NCBI GenBank assembly: GCA_019748195.1
Contig: JAIEPW010000044.1
Coordinates: 62,001 to 126,000, forward strand
Source of the DNA: Bryobacteraceae bacterium
Lineage (GTDB): Bacteria > Acidobacteriota > Terriglobia > Bryobacterales > Bryobacteraceae
Reading direction: 5' to 3'
DNA length: 64,000 nt
Positions 34,744 to 44,531 of the stretch are shown one piece after another. The first letter of the stretch is position 1; the number at the start of each line of letters is the position of its first letter. The translations under genes and the position numbers were made by a program. The notes under the pieces were generated by a model. The model had not been told where the DNA came from. It worked only from the letters and a program-made list of their open reading frames with translations, and searched no databases.

Positions 34744-37700
34744 TTAGGGGGCCGCGGCGGACGCGGTCAGCAGTTCGCCGAAATCGGATTCCGCCGCGAC
34801 CGCGGTCGGCAGGCGCTCCTCCAGGAGCAATTCCGTGGCGAGCACGGCGGGTTCGCCGTGAAACCATTCTTGGATGGCGCCGTCGAAGAGCAGATTGCAG
34901 ATCGCAAGCAGGCTCATTCCCAGGTGATGCGCCATCCAGCAGCGTACCGGCCGCGCGCCCGAATGCGAGTAATCCACCGCTTCAAACAGCCCGTACCGCC
35001 CCGTCCAGCCGAACTCCTCCATGTGCTTCAGGTTGCCGGCGGCTTGGTCGGGCTCGAACGCCAGCGCCAGGAACGACGCATAAGGCGCGATCACCAGCGA
35101 ATCGCCGGCGGAGCGTTTCAGCGCAAGATCGGGCACGCCGAACGGCGCGTAGCCATACTCCGGGGACCCCGGAATCACATGCGCCGATTCCGAGATCCCC
35201 CACGGGACCCCCTTGCGCCGCGCGAACTCGCGCTGCGCCCGAATCGCTCCGCGCATGCTCTGCTCCAGAATGGTGCGCCGGTTGTGCCGCATCCACAGCG
35301 CCGGCATCAGGTACTCGAACATCGTGCCGGTCCAGGACAGCAGCACCCGTTCGCCGCGATGCAGCGTGTGGGCGCGCCCCAGGTGGAACCAGGCCTCCTG
35401 CGGAAGGTCGCCCTTGGCGATCGCCGCGAACACCGCCATGCGCGACTCCGACGCCAGCAGATCGTACACGGAGCTGTCCAGCCGGTTCTCCGCGATGTGG
35501 AAGCCGACGCTCAGCACCTTCTTCCGCTCGTTGTACAGAAACTGGAAGTCCATCGCATGTACGAAGTCCTCGCAGCGCCGCGCGATACCGGCCAGGCGTT
35601 CCGCCCATTCCGGCGCGGCGGCGCCCTCGCGCGCAAATCGCAGGCAAGCCTGCTTCAGTGTCCAGAGCGAGGCGGCCAGGTTGCCGCTGTCGACCGAGGA
35701 GACGAACGGCGGATGCAGCGGCTGCAGGCTCGCGGTGTCATACCAGTTCAGGAAGTGGCCGCGATGGCGCTCCAGCCGGTCCATCGTGGAGAGCGTGCGT
35801 TCGGTAGCCGCGACGAACTCCGGCAGTTCGCAGATGCCCATCGCGACCGCCGCCGCGCGAGCGTTCAGCAGCATTCCCAGATTCGTCGGCGAAAGCCGGC
35901 CGGCCGCCCGCCCATCCTCCCGCACATTATCCGGGATCAGCCAGTTGCTCTCCGGCGTGCTCCACTCCTCGAAGTAGCGCCAGATTCGCCTTGCTTCCTC
36001 CATCAGCCATTCCCGGCGACCCTCCTCCAGGCCGCTCCACCGGCTGCGGCGAGCCCGGTTCAGGAACGCCGAAATGCCGAGAGAGAAAAACCACGATAGA
36101 AGCACCGGCAGGGCGACGGGAAGAGCTTCCGGCCGGACAAGCCAGACCGCGAAGCCGATGCCCGCCGCGATCACGGGCGTCCATTCCAGGTAGCGGTCCA
36201 CGGTGGCTTTGCGGCGTCCCGCCTGCTCCGCCTGCGCCGCCGTCTCCCACTCCAACAGGCGTTTCCGGGTCACGAATACCCGTAGGATTGACCGGCTGAT
36301 GGCGTCCAACGACAGCAGCGCCTGGTGCAGCAGGAACACCAGCGACAACAGCGCCACCACGGCGGCTTTCAGGAAAGCGGTGGCGGTGTCACGCAGCCAG
36401 GCGCGGAAGGCGTGATGCCCCCACGGCGCGCGAAGCATCGCGAACAGCAATTGCCACAACGCCGGCAGCCACAGCATCGCGGCGGCGGCCAGGGTCCAGA
36501 ACGCGGCCCCGCCCGGAAGGTACATCCAACCGGCGATCAGCAGCACCAGCAGCCCGGTCTCCACCAGGCTTCGCCGCAGGTTGTCCAGGATTTTCCAACG
36601 CTAAATGACCCCCGTCGGATTCAGGATCAGGCGCCCTTGCGCGTCCGGAACGCTGGACTTCAGCCAGCGCAGAATCTGCCAGTCCCCGCGCACCCAGCGA
36701 TGCTTGCGGCGGCTGTAGGCGCTGAAGTGCGACGGGTAATCGTCGATCAGTTCGATGTCGGACACCAGCGCGGCGCGCGCATAGGCGCCCTCGATCAGGT
36801 CGTGACTCAAAAGCGCGTTGTCCGGGAAGCGATCCTCCAGCACATCCCGCATCACGTCCACTTCGTAGATTCCCTTGCCGGTGAAGATGCCCTCGCCGAA
36901 GAGATCCTGATAGACGTCGGAAACGGCCCGCGTGTAGATGTCGAAGCCCGTCTGACCCGAATAGAGGCTCGCCAGCCGGCTGCGCGCCGCCGATTGCACG
37001 CTGATGCCGATGCGCGGCTGCAGAATACCGTAGCCCTCCACCACCATGCGCGTATGCGGATCCACCACCGCGCGGTTCAACGGGTGCGCGAGGGCGCCCA
37101 CCAGCTTCGCCGCGGCGTCGCGAGGCAACTGCGTGTCCGAATCGAGCGTCAGGACATAGCGGATGCGCGGCAACACGGACAAATCGCCGGTTCGCACCGG
37201 AAACAGGGATTCCGCCCCGCGCAGGAACTGATTCAGGTCCAGCAGCTTTCCCCGCTTGCGCTCCCATCCCATCCAGCGGCCCTCGGAGGGGTTGAAGGCC
37301 CGGTGCCTGTGGAACAGGAAAAACGGCCGGTGGCCGCGCGCGCCGTAACGGCGGTTCAGTTCGTCGATCGCCTGCAGGCAGGCCCCGGCAAGCGCATCGC
37401 GATCGTCCACCGGAGCGTCGGCGTCCGGCGTATCCGTCAGCAGCGCGAAGTACAGGTTCGGGTCGCGGTTGGCAAGGAAACGGATCTCCAGATCCAGAAC
37501 CAGGCTTCGCACCTGACTCTCGTTCAGCAGCAGAGTGGGAACCGCCACCATGGTGGCGCAATCCGGCGGAATGCCGTTCGAAAAGTCGAGTTTCGGCAGC
37601 GGACGCGGCGGCGCCAGGTAAGTCGCCAGGTGATTCATGAAATCCACGGCCGCCTGGGTTGCGGGCAGCAGCAGAAGCAGCAGTCCGGCCAGAATCGGCG

Positions 37701-38637
37701 TCACCGCGTCCAGTCCGCTCAGCATCGCCGCGACGATGACGAACGTGCCGATCTCGATGCCGCCCAGATAGAAAGCAGCGGGATGGTTCAGAATCGCCTG
37801 CCGGACGGCGTCCGCGCGCGCCGGTGTCCAGGCGATCTCGCGGCGAAGCGCGGCGCGGCCGGAGTCCACCAGGTAGTAACCCACGTGCCGCCGCCGTTCG
37901 TGGAAGCGCGAGGCGCCGGGTGGCACCCTCGCGGCCAGCCGGACCGCCGCCTCCGCGACTTCCTTCTCCGAAAGGGGAGAACGCCGGGCCAGCAGCGCCA
38001 CCGCCTGCCGGTACTGGTCCTGGCTGTCTTCGTCCATCGCCGCGAAGAATTGCGAGGGGTCGCGCAGCAGAGCCCGATGCACGGCGCTCGCCTCGCGGAA
38101 GATCCCATCCCATGCGGAGTCGGCCACGCGGCGCATGCTGGTGAGGATCGCCGGCCAGGACTCCTCGCCCGCGGTTGACAGCAATTCCAGCAAGCGGTAC
38201 TGCAGCGCGGGGCGCAGCGCCCATAGTTCGCCCATTTCAAGCTCGCTCACCTGCTGGTAGCCGTCGAGGAACGCGAGCAGGCTCTCTTCGGTGAACTGCC
38301 GCTCCACTGCGTCCAGGTAAGCGCCGGCCACGGCTACCGCACGCGGCAACTCCCCCGAGAATGGATCCGCCACCGCCGGGTGATGCTTCAGCGAATCCCG
38401 CAGGTCGCGCGTGTCGCGAGCCGCGGTCGCGATCAGACGCGTATTGTCCAGCATCCACGCGCGGCCGGGCGAATCCACGCGGGGCGCCCGCGAAAGAATG
38501 AGACCCGCGTCCGCGCGCGGCGCGAACTTGCGCTTCCGGACGGGAAGCAGGCGCAAAGTTCTCGCGGAACCGCCTCCCGCCTCGCGGATACGCTCCGCGT
38601 CGGTCTCCGTAATGTGATCCAGGGTCGCGGGGCGCAT
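34744..38637 (-). pseudogene. Cyclic glucan synthase-like protein (GT84 plus GH144-like), with in-frame amber codon
   Basis: One reading frame of 1298 codons is broken only by TAG at 36603-36601. The first part (678 residues) has an N-terminal domain, membrane segments near 285-330, and a GT-A glycosyltransferase with LTLDSDTQLP and HRWVRGDWQ, as in the NdvB/Cgs GT84 domain. After the TAG the family motif RWKILDNLRRSL continues in the same frame, then further transmembrane helices and a glucoamylase-like/GH144-type domain (SWTGTMFEYLMPALW, PEYGYAPFGVPDLAL). GTG 36564 in the second part lies after this motif and is not a likely true start. The C-terminal GH94 phosphorylase domain of full Cgs is absent. 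The gene lies 1 base after the ABC exporter. Confidence 0.85.
36601..36603 (-). other. In-frame TAG stop within the glucan-synthase-like gene
   Basis: The codon sits where the family normally has Ser before RWKI-x-DNLRRSL, and a single change TCG to TAG would explain it. Codons on both sides remain in the same frame. It could be a nonsense mutation, a sequencing error or a suppressed codon. Confidence 0.85.
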
Positions 38638-38638
38638 A

Positions 38639-40456
38639 TCAGCGATAACTCGATGCCTGCAGTTCGAACAGGCTGGCGTATTGCCCGCCGCGGGCGACCA
38701 ACTGGCTGTGGCTGCCCTCCTCCGCGATCCGGCCTCCCGCCAGCACGATAATGCGATCCGCCATCTTCACCGTGGAGAACCGGTGTGAGATCAGCAGCGC
38801 CATCTTGGCTTCGGTGAGCTCCGCGAAACGCCGGAACACTTCGAACTCGCTGCGGGCGTCCAGGGAAGCCGTCGGCTCGTCGAGAATCAGGAGCTGCGCA
38901 TCGCGCAGGTACGCGCGAGCCAGCGCCACCTTTTGCCATTCGCCGCCGGAAAGGTCGACGCCGCCCTCGAATCGCCGGCCCAGGATCTGGTCGTACTGCC
39001 CTGGAAGGCGGCGGATCAGCGCATCCGCCATGCTCTTGCGGGCCGCCGCCACCACCTCCCGTTCCGGCGCCTCCCCGATCCGTCCGACCGCGATGTTCTG
39101 GCGGGCGGGCATCTCGTAGCGCATGAAATCCTGGAAGATCACGCCGATCTGCCCTTGCAGGTCGGCGATCGAGTACTCGCGGAGGTCCACGCCGTCCAGC
39201 AGGATGCGGCCCGAGGAAGGATCGTACAGCCGCGTGATCAGCTTGACGATCGTCGTCTTGCCTTCGCCGTTTTCGCCGATCAAAGCCACGCGCTCGCCCG
39301 GCTCGATCGACAGGTTCAGATCGTCCAGCACCAGGCGCTGCGATCCGGGGTAGCGAAATGAGACATTCTCAAAGCGGAAACCGTCGCGGATGGGGCGCGG
39401 GGCCGGGATCGCGTCCGGCTTCGACGCCACCGCGGGTTTCACCCGGAAAAATTCGACCAGATCCGTCAGGAACAGACTTTGATCCGCGATGCTGGAGAAG
39501 GTGGCGAAGATGTTCTGGATGTTGCTGCTTGCGCCGGCGATCGCCCCCGCGAGAAACTGCAGCGTCCCCCAGCTCAGCTCCCCGTTGACCGTCCGGAAGA
39601 TTACGTACGCGTAGGCGCCGTAATACGCCGCCGTGCTGACCAGCGAGAGCATCGCGCCCACCCGCAATCGCTGCTTCGCCAGCGCGGCGTTCTGCCCATA
39701 CAGCTCATTCGACAAGCGCGAGTACTCGCCGGTCAGGAAGCCGCTGAGGCCGAAGAGCTTCAACTCCTTCGCCGACTCCTTGCTCGCTCCCAGCACGCGA
39801 AGGTAATCGAGCTGCCGCCGCGCCGGCGTCTGCCGGATGTTCAACGAATAGCCGAGGAAGGCGAAGTGGCTTTCGCCCAGAAAGGCGGGCGCCACGGCGA
39901 TCACCAGCAGCGCCAGCAGCCAGGGCGAGAACCAGAACACGCTAACAGCCAGGCTGGCGGCAATGATGAACTGCTGCAGCATCGCCCCCATGGCGTGAAC
40001 CATCGCGATCCGGTCCGTGGCCTGCACGCGAGCCCGCTCCAGGCGGTCGTGGAACGCGGGATCTTCATACGCCGCCAGATCGAGTCCGGCCGCATGATGC
40101 ATCACCCGCAGGCTGGTGTGCCGCGTGAACCGGTCGGCCAGCAGCGCATCGAAATAGCCGATGCAACGCCCCAATATCGCGCCCAGCGCCGCCAGGCCGA
40201 ATTCCGCCGCAACCAGCCACCAGAATGCGTCGGGCAGCGGCTGACCCCCGGATTGTGCCTGGATCGCGTCCAGAATCCGCTTGGCGAGCGCCAGCATGGA
40301 GATCGGGATCAGCGCCGCCGCGATACGCAACGCCAGGTCCGCCAGTACAATGCGCGGTCCGGAGTCCCAGACCAGGCGCAGCAACGGCGGTATGTTGCGG
40401 AGAGATGCGAGTCTCTCGCGCCAGCTATGCCAGAGACTGGGGGACGCTTCAACCAT
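38639..40456 (-). CDS. ABC transporter, fused membrane and ATPase domains
   Basis: A 605-residue half-transporter of the exporter type. About 320 residues of membrane domain with six helices are followed by an ATPase domain with Walker A GENGEGKTT, Q-loop VIFQDFM, signature LSGGEWQK, Walker B LLILDEPTAS and H-loop SHR. It would function as a homodimer or heterodimer. Its stop TGA is one base before the ATG of the glucan-synthase-like gene, and exporters of cyclic glucans (NdvA/ChvA) are of this type. Export of the product of that gene is therefore plausible but not proven. Confidence 0.9.
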   Translation of the reverse strand: MVEASPSLWHSWRERLASLRNIPPLLRLVWDSGPRIVLADLALRIAAALIPISMLALAKRILDAIQAQSGGQPLPDAFWWLVAAEFGLAALGAILGRCIGYFDALLADRFTRHTSLRVMHHAAGLDLAAYEDPAFHDRLERARVQATDRIAMVHAMGAMLQQFIIAASLAVSVFWFSPWLLALLVIAVAPAFLGESHFAFLGYSLNIRQTPARRQLDYLRVLGASKESAKELKLFGLSGFLTGEYSRLSNELYGQNAALAKQRLRVGAMLSLVSTAAYYGAYAYVIFRTVNGELSWGTLQFLAGAIAGASSNIQNIFATFSSIADQSLFLTDLVEFFRVKPAVASKPDAIPAPRPIRDGFRFENVSFRYPGSQRLVLDDLNLSIEPGERVALIGENGEGKTTIVKLITRLYDPSSGRILLDGVDLREYSIADLQGQIGVIFQDFMRYEMPARQNIAVGRIGEAPEREVVAAARKSMADALIRRLPGQYDQILGRRFEGGVDLSGGEWQKVALARAYLRDAQLLILDEPTASLDARSEFEVFRRFAELTEAKMALLISHRFSTVKMADRIIVLAGGRIAEEGSHSQLVARGGQYASLFELQASSYR

Positions 40457-40583
40457 CGCGTGGAACGCAGCTCAGCCCGGAGTGCGAACACCGGACGGCA
40501 TGCACTCTCTCTGGACGTGGACGTGAAGCCGGCTGTTTCCGCCTACTCTCAACACGGTACGGACCGGTTAGGCGAGAGAAGCG

Positions 40584-41564
40584 TTAATCGCGAGCGGGCG
40601 TCCGCACCGCGGAACCGGCGAAGCGCATCGCGGCGCGGACGATGTAATTGGGCCGGCGGCGGGCGTTCTGCAAAGCCAGCCAGATATACTGGCCCACCAC
40701 GCCCAGCGCGAACATGGTCAGTCCGCCGTAAAAGGAAATCAGCAGAGCCAGCGCGGTGTAACCCGGCACCTGGATCAGCCCGCTGAGCCGCGCGCCGATG
40801 AGGAACAGGCCGACACCGAACGAGATCGCCGCCGCCACCGCGCCCCCATAGATCAGAAGCCGCACCGGCAGGTCGGTGAAGTTGAAGAAGCTGTTGATCG
40901 CGTAGTCGATCTTCTTCTTCATGCTCCACGCGCTTTTTCCCGCGGTTCGCTGGCGGCGCTCGAACGCGACCGTTTCGCGGCGGTACCCGACCCAGAACAG
41001 CAGCGAAACGAGGCTCGAGTCCACTTCGGGCAGCGCCAGCAGGCTGTCCCGGACCTGACGGGTGCAGCCGAACGTGTCTACCCCTCCGGGCGGGATCTGC
41101 GCCACCGCGAACTTGCGGAAGAAGTACCAGAACACCGAGGAGAATACGCGCGAGGTAAATGGATCGTTGCGAGCGGAACGCTGCCCCACCACGACGTCCA
41201 GGTCGCCCGATTCCAGGCGCTTCACAAACTTGAGAATCAGTTCCGGAGGCTCCTGCAGATCCGCCGCCAGCAGCGCGAAGTAGTCTCCCGTGCCTTCCGC
41301 CATCCCGGCCGTGATCGCGGAGAACGCTCCGAAATTCCGGCTTAACTCGACCAGACGGGATTCAAACGGCTGCCCCGGCAATTCCCGCCGCAAGATTTCA
41401 GCGCAGCGGTCCGGACTGCCGTCCACCACGAACACGGCTTCCATGCGGGTTTGCGTGTTCATCCACGCCACCGCCTTCAGCAGGTCCGGCAGGTTGGCTT
41501 CGCTCTTATAAAGGGGAACCACCAGGGAAAGCACGCCGCCTCTATTTCCAGGAGTTGCAGGCAT
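40584..41564 (-). CDS. Membrane-anchored family 2 glycosyltransferase (polyprenyl-phosphate type)
   Basis: A 326-residue GT2 protein with an N-terminal GT-A domain (LSLVVPLYKSEANL, FVVDGSPDRC and LAADLQEPPELI, the last with the Asp residues for metal) and two C-terminal transmembrane helices at about 235-260 and 270-300. It resembles ArnC/GtrB-like enzymes that load a sugar onto undecaprenyl phosphate. The listed ATG overlaps the previous gene by 23 bases; GTG 41534, 8 bases after that gene's stop, would begin directly at VLSLVVPLY and is a good alternative. It is the last gene of the FdtC-FdtB-like group. Confidence 0.85.
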   Translation of the reverse strand: MPATPGNRGGVLSLVVPLYKSEANLPDLLKAVAWMNTQTRMEAVFVVDGSPDRCAEILRRELPGQPFESRLVELSRNFGAFSAITAGMAEGTGDYFALLAADLQEPPELILKFVKRLESGDLDVVVGQRSARNDPFTSRVFSSVFWYFFRKFAVAQIPPGGVDTFGCTRQVRDSLLALPEVDSSLVSLLFWVGYRRETVAFERRQRTAGKSAWSMKKKIDYAINSFFNFTDLPVRLLIYGGAVAAAISFGVGLFLIGARLSGLIQVPGYTALALLISFYGGLTMFALGVVGQYIWLALQNARRRPNYIVRAAMRFAGSAVRTPARD

Positions 41565-42687
41565 CCACTACCCGCGCTCTCTCTTCGGAAGTCAGATACG
41601 GGTGGATCGGCAGGCTCACCTCGGAGGCGCACAACTCGCGAGCCCGGCCGCAGTCGCCCCACACCTCGTAACGCGCCTGCGACATCGCCGGCTGGTCCAG
41701 CATCGCCGACGGGTAATGCTCCGCGCTGCCTACCGATTGCCCCTTCAGGTGATCCATGAACTCCCGCTTGCGCGCCGGATCCACGCGAACCGGGAACAGG
41801 TGCCAGCAGGAATCGGATCCGGCCGGAATCCCCAGCGGCTGGATCAGCGGGTTGCGAATGCCCTGAAGATACTCCGCCGCGATGGTCCGCCGCGCCGAGG
41901 TCCACTCGCTCAGCCGGGGCAGAAAAGCCCGCAGCATCACCGCCGCGTGCAATTCGTCCAGGCGGCTGTTGTATCCGAGCTGCTCATGCCGGTACTTGGA
42001 CGCCTGCCCGTAGTCGCGCAGGCAACGGGCCGCCGCGGCGTGTTCCGGCGATCTCGTCAGCAGCGCCCCGCCGTCTCCCAGCGCGCCCAGGTTCTTCGTC
42101 GGATAGAAGCTGGTGGCGGCGCAGTCTCCCACGGTCCCGCAAGTGATTCCGTTGTGGCGCGCCCCGATCGATTGCGCGCAATCCTCCACGATCACCGCGC
42201 CGAAGCGGGCCTTCAAACGCTCCATCCGCGCCATGTCGAGACAATGCCCGTACAGATGAACAGGAACGAAGTAGCGGATCGCGGGGTCCGCTTCCATCGC
42301 TTTCTCCACCAGATCCAGGTCCGCCAGCCCGTACGAATCGCAGTCGACGAACACCGGAACCGCTCCCAGCCGGATCACCGCCAGAACCGTCGCGAACGCC
42401 GACACCGGCGGGACAATCACCTTGTCCCCCGGTTTGCACCCGCACACCCGAAGTCCGATCTCGATCGCGTCCAGCCCGCTGGCGACGCCTACCGCGTGGG
42501 GCAACCCCCAGAACTCCGAAAGACCCGCTTCGAAAGCAGAGACCTGGCGGCCCAGTATGTACCAGCCGCTTTCCCCCACTTCCCGGACCGCGTCCAGAAC
42601 GGCGCCTCCGGTTTCCGCCCATTGCCGTTCGAAATCATTCAGTTTAACGGGGGCCGCCGCCGTTGAGTAGGCTCCGGAATTCGCCAT
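41542..42687 (-). CDS. DegT/DnrJ/EryC1-type sugar aminotransferase (FdtB/QdtB-like)
   Basis: A 381-residue PLP enzyme with the Schiff-base lysine K198 in SFYPTKNLGALGDGG. The cofactor aspartate is in VEDCAQSIGA. It aminates a keto group of a nucleotide sugar. It directly follows the fused acetyltransferase/ketoisomerase gene, overlapping it by 44 bases. That pair is the signature of dTDP-3-amino-3,6-dideoxyhexose synthesis, so C3 amination of dTDP-3-keto-6-deoxyhexose is the likely reaction. The substrate stereochemistry (fucose or quinovose type) cannot be read from sequence alone. Confidence 0.85.
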   Translation of the reverse strand: MANSGAYSTAAAPVKLNDFERQWAETGGAVLDAVREVGESGWYILGRQVSAFEAGLSEFWGLPHAVGVASGLDAIEIGLRVCGCKPGDKVIVPPVSAFATVLAVIRLGAVPVFVDCDSYGLADLDLVEKAMEADPAIRYFVPVHLYGHCLDMARMERLKARFGAVIVEDCAQSIGARHNGITCGTVGDCAATSFYPTKNLGALGDGGALLTRSPEHAAAARCLRDYGQASKYRHEQLGYNSRLDELHAAVMLRAFLPRLSEWTSARRTIAAEYLQGIRNPLIQPLGIPAGSDSCWHLFPVRVDPARKREFMDHLKGQSVGSAEHYPSAMLDQPAMSQARYEVWGDCGRARELCASEVSLPIHPYLTSEERARVVDACNSWK

Positions 42688-43576
42688 AGTCTCGGATGTA
42701 ATCCTCTGGTTTGTAGATCTCGGACGCCAGCACCATCAGCGCGGCGTCCGGCGTGTAGTGGTATTGGATGCCCCACACCATGGGGGGAATGTGGACGCCG
42801 ATGGTGGGCGAGTTCAGAACAATCTCCTCCCGCGTCCGCGCGTCGTCGACAATCAGACGGCATTCGCCGTGGACGCACACCAGGAACTGGTGGCACTCGC
42901 GATGCGCGTGCTCGCCCCGCACTTCCTTGGACGGCACGTTGAACACCAGAAAATAACGCTTCACCTCGAACGGCAGGTCTTGCGCCGCCGACAGGTATCC
43001 GCGCAGGTCCTGCACCAGCGGGAAGCGATGGATCGTCACGCCCTCCACCGAGCATGCGTGCCGCCCGATCGCCTCCGGCGTCCGGAACGGCTTGGCGGGC
43101 TCCGTCGAGTTGGCTCCGACATAGCCCATGATGCGCGCCGGATTTCCCGATACGATCGCGAACGCCGGCACGTTCCGCGTCACCACCGAACCCGCGCCCA
43201 CTACCGCCCGCTCGCCGATGACGATCCCCGGCAGGATGGTGGCGTTCGCGCCGATGGACGCTCCCGCGCGAACCACCGTGCGCGCCAGCTCCTTCTCATG
43301 GAACCGGCTGCGTGGAAACTTGTCGTTGGTGAACGTAGCGTTGGGGCCGACAAACACGTCGTCCTCCAGCGTCACCCCGTCCCAAAGCTGAACTCCGGAC
43401 TTGATGGTGACCCGGTCTCCGATCTGGACATCGTTTTCCACGAACGTGTGATCGCAGATATTGCAGTCGCCGCCAACGCGCGCGCCCGGAAGGATGTGGG
43501 CGAACGCCCAAATCCGCGTGCCGGGTCCCACTGTCGTGGATTCCACCACCGCTAACTCGTGTTGAAAGTGCTTCAT
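42644..43576 (-). CDS. Fused acetyltransferase and dTDP-sugar 3,4-ketoisomerase (WxcM/FdtD-like)
   Basis: A 310-residue fusion. Residues about 10-152 are a left-handed beta-helix acetyltransferase (GARVGGDCNICDHTFVENDV, ending SGNPARIMGYV), like FdtC/QdtC. Residues about 178-310 are a WxcM/FdtA-like cupin with RGEHAHRECHQFLVCVHG and VHIPPMVWGIQY. The cupin moves the keto group from C4 to C3 of dTDP-4-keto-6-deoxyglucose and the acyltransferase acetylates the amino sugar made by the next gene. ATG 43576 was chosen because the open frame before it has shadow composition. Similar fusions (WxcM, FdtD) are known. Confidence 0.9.
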   Translation of the reverse strand: MKHFQHELAVVESTTVGPGTRIWAFAHILPGARVGGDCNICDHTFVENDVQIGDRVTIKSGVQLWDGVTLEDDVFVGPNATFTNDKFPRSRFHEKELARTVVRAGASIGANATILPGIVIGERAVVGAGSVVTRNVPAFAIVSGNPARIMGYVGANSTEPAKPFRTPEAIGRHACSVEGVTIHRFPLVQDLRGYLSAAQDLPFEVKRYFLVFNVPSKEVRGEHAHRECHQFLVCVHGECRLIVDDARTREEIVLNSPTIGVHIPPMVWGIQYHYTPDAALMVLASEIYKPEDYIRDYGEFRSLLNGGGPR

Positions 43577-43752
43577 CACCTTTTCGGGCGCCTCGCCAGC
43601 GGAGCAGCATCCCCAGAGTAACGCCCCTCCCGGCAGCGCGGCAAGCCGCCGCTTCGGGCCGCCGCCCGCCCCTGCCCTGTCATCGGCGGATTCCCCCGCC
43701 GGCTTCACGGGAACACGACCCGCTGAGCTATCCTGGACTTTTAGGAGGAAAT

Positions 43753-44511
43753 TTGAAAGGCGTCATTCTAGCCGGAGGCACGGGAAGCCGTTTGTTCCCG
43801 CTCACCAAGATCACCAACAAGCACCTGCTGCCGGTGTACGACAAGCCGATGATCTACTATCCTTTGCAAACACTTGTGGATGCAGGGATTCGCGACATTC
43901 TGCTGGTTACCGGCGGGCGCAACTCCGGCGACTTCCTGCGCCTGCTTGCCAACGGCAAGGAATTCGGCCTCAAGCACCTGAACTACACCTACCAGGAGGG
44001 CGAGGGCGGCATCGCCGACGCTCTCTCGCTGGCCGAGCACTTCGCCGACGGCGACAAAATCTGCGTGATTCTCGGCGACAACATCATCGAAACCAGCATC
44101 CGCGGCGCCGTGGAGGACTTCGAGAAGCAGGATCGGGGCGCCAAGATTATCCTGAAGAAGGTCTCCGACGCGGAACGGTTCGGCGTGGCCGAAATCAACG
44201 GCAGCAAGATCATCGGCATCGAGGAAAAGCCCAAAAACCCGAAATCCGATTACGCGGTCATCGGCATCTACCTTTACGACGCCACCGTCTTCGACAAGGT
44301 GAAGGCGCTGGTGCCCTCCAAGCGCGGCGAACTCGAGATCACCGACGTCAACAACGCCTATATCAAGGAAGGCACCATGTCCTTCAACTACCTGGACGGT
44401 TGGTGGACTGACGCCGGCACCTTCGAGTCCCTGCTGCGCGCCACCAACCTCGTCGCTTCCACCCGCGGCGTCATCGGCGCGGTCCCGGACGTGCTGGTCA
44501 CGGGAGCCTAA
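43753..44511 (+). CDS. rmlA: Glucose-1-phosphate thymidylyltransferase, short form
   Basis: A 252-residue nucleotidyltransferase. Motifs are GVILAGGTGSRLFPLT, the pyrophosphorylase loop TNKHLLPVYDKPMIYYP, and metal/sugar sites VILGDNII, IEEKPKNPKSDYAV and WWTDAGTFESLLRA. It lacks the last 40 residues of the long RmlA, as do many short-form enzymes. The start is TTG 43753 with AGGAGG four bases upstream. It makes dTDP-glucose, the entry point for both amino-sugar routes in this locus. It is divergent from the FdtC/A fusion. Confidence 0.92.
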   Translation: MKGVILAGGTGSRLFPLTKITNKHLLPVYDKPMIYYPLQTLVDAGIRDILLVTGGRNSGDFLRLLANGKEFGLKHLNYTYQEGEGGIADALSLAEHFADGDKICVILGDNIIETSIRGAVEDFEKQDRGAKIILKKVSDAERFGVAEINGSKIIGIEEKPKNPKSDYAVIGIYLYDATVFDKVKALVPSKRGELEITDVNNAYIKEGTMSFNYLDGWWTDAGTFESLLRATNLVASTRGVIGAVPDVLVTGA

Positions 44512-44531
44512 GCCGCGCCCGCCGGCTCGCA

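Noticed and set aside
34744-36564. Independent gene starting at GTG 36564
   Set aside because: The conserved motif RWKILDNLRRSL lies before this GTG in the same frame, directly after the TAG, so the second half is a continuation of the first.
36389-38224. A 611-codon frame overlapping the glucan-synthase-like gene on the same strand
   Set aside because: It is in another phase of the real gene and is Gly/Ala/Arg-rich without motifs.
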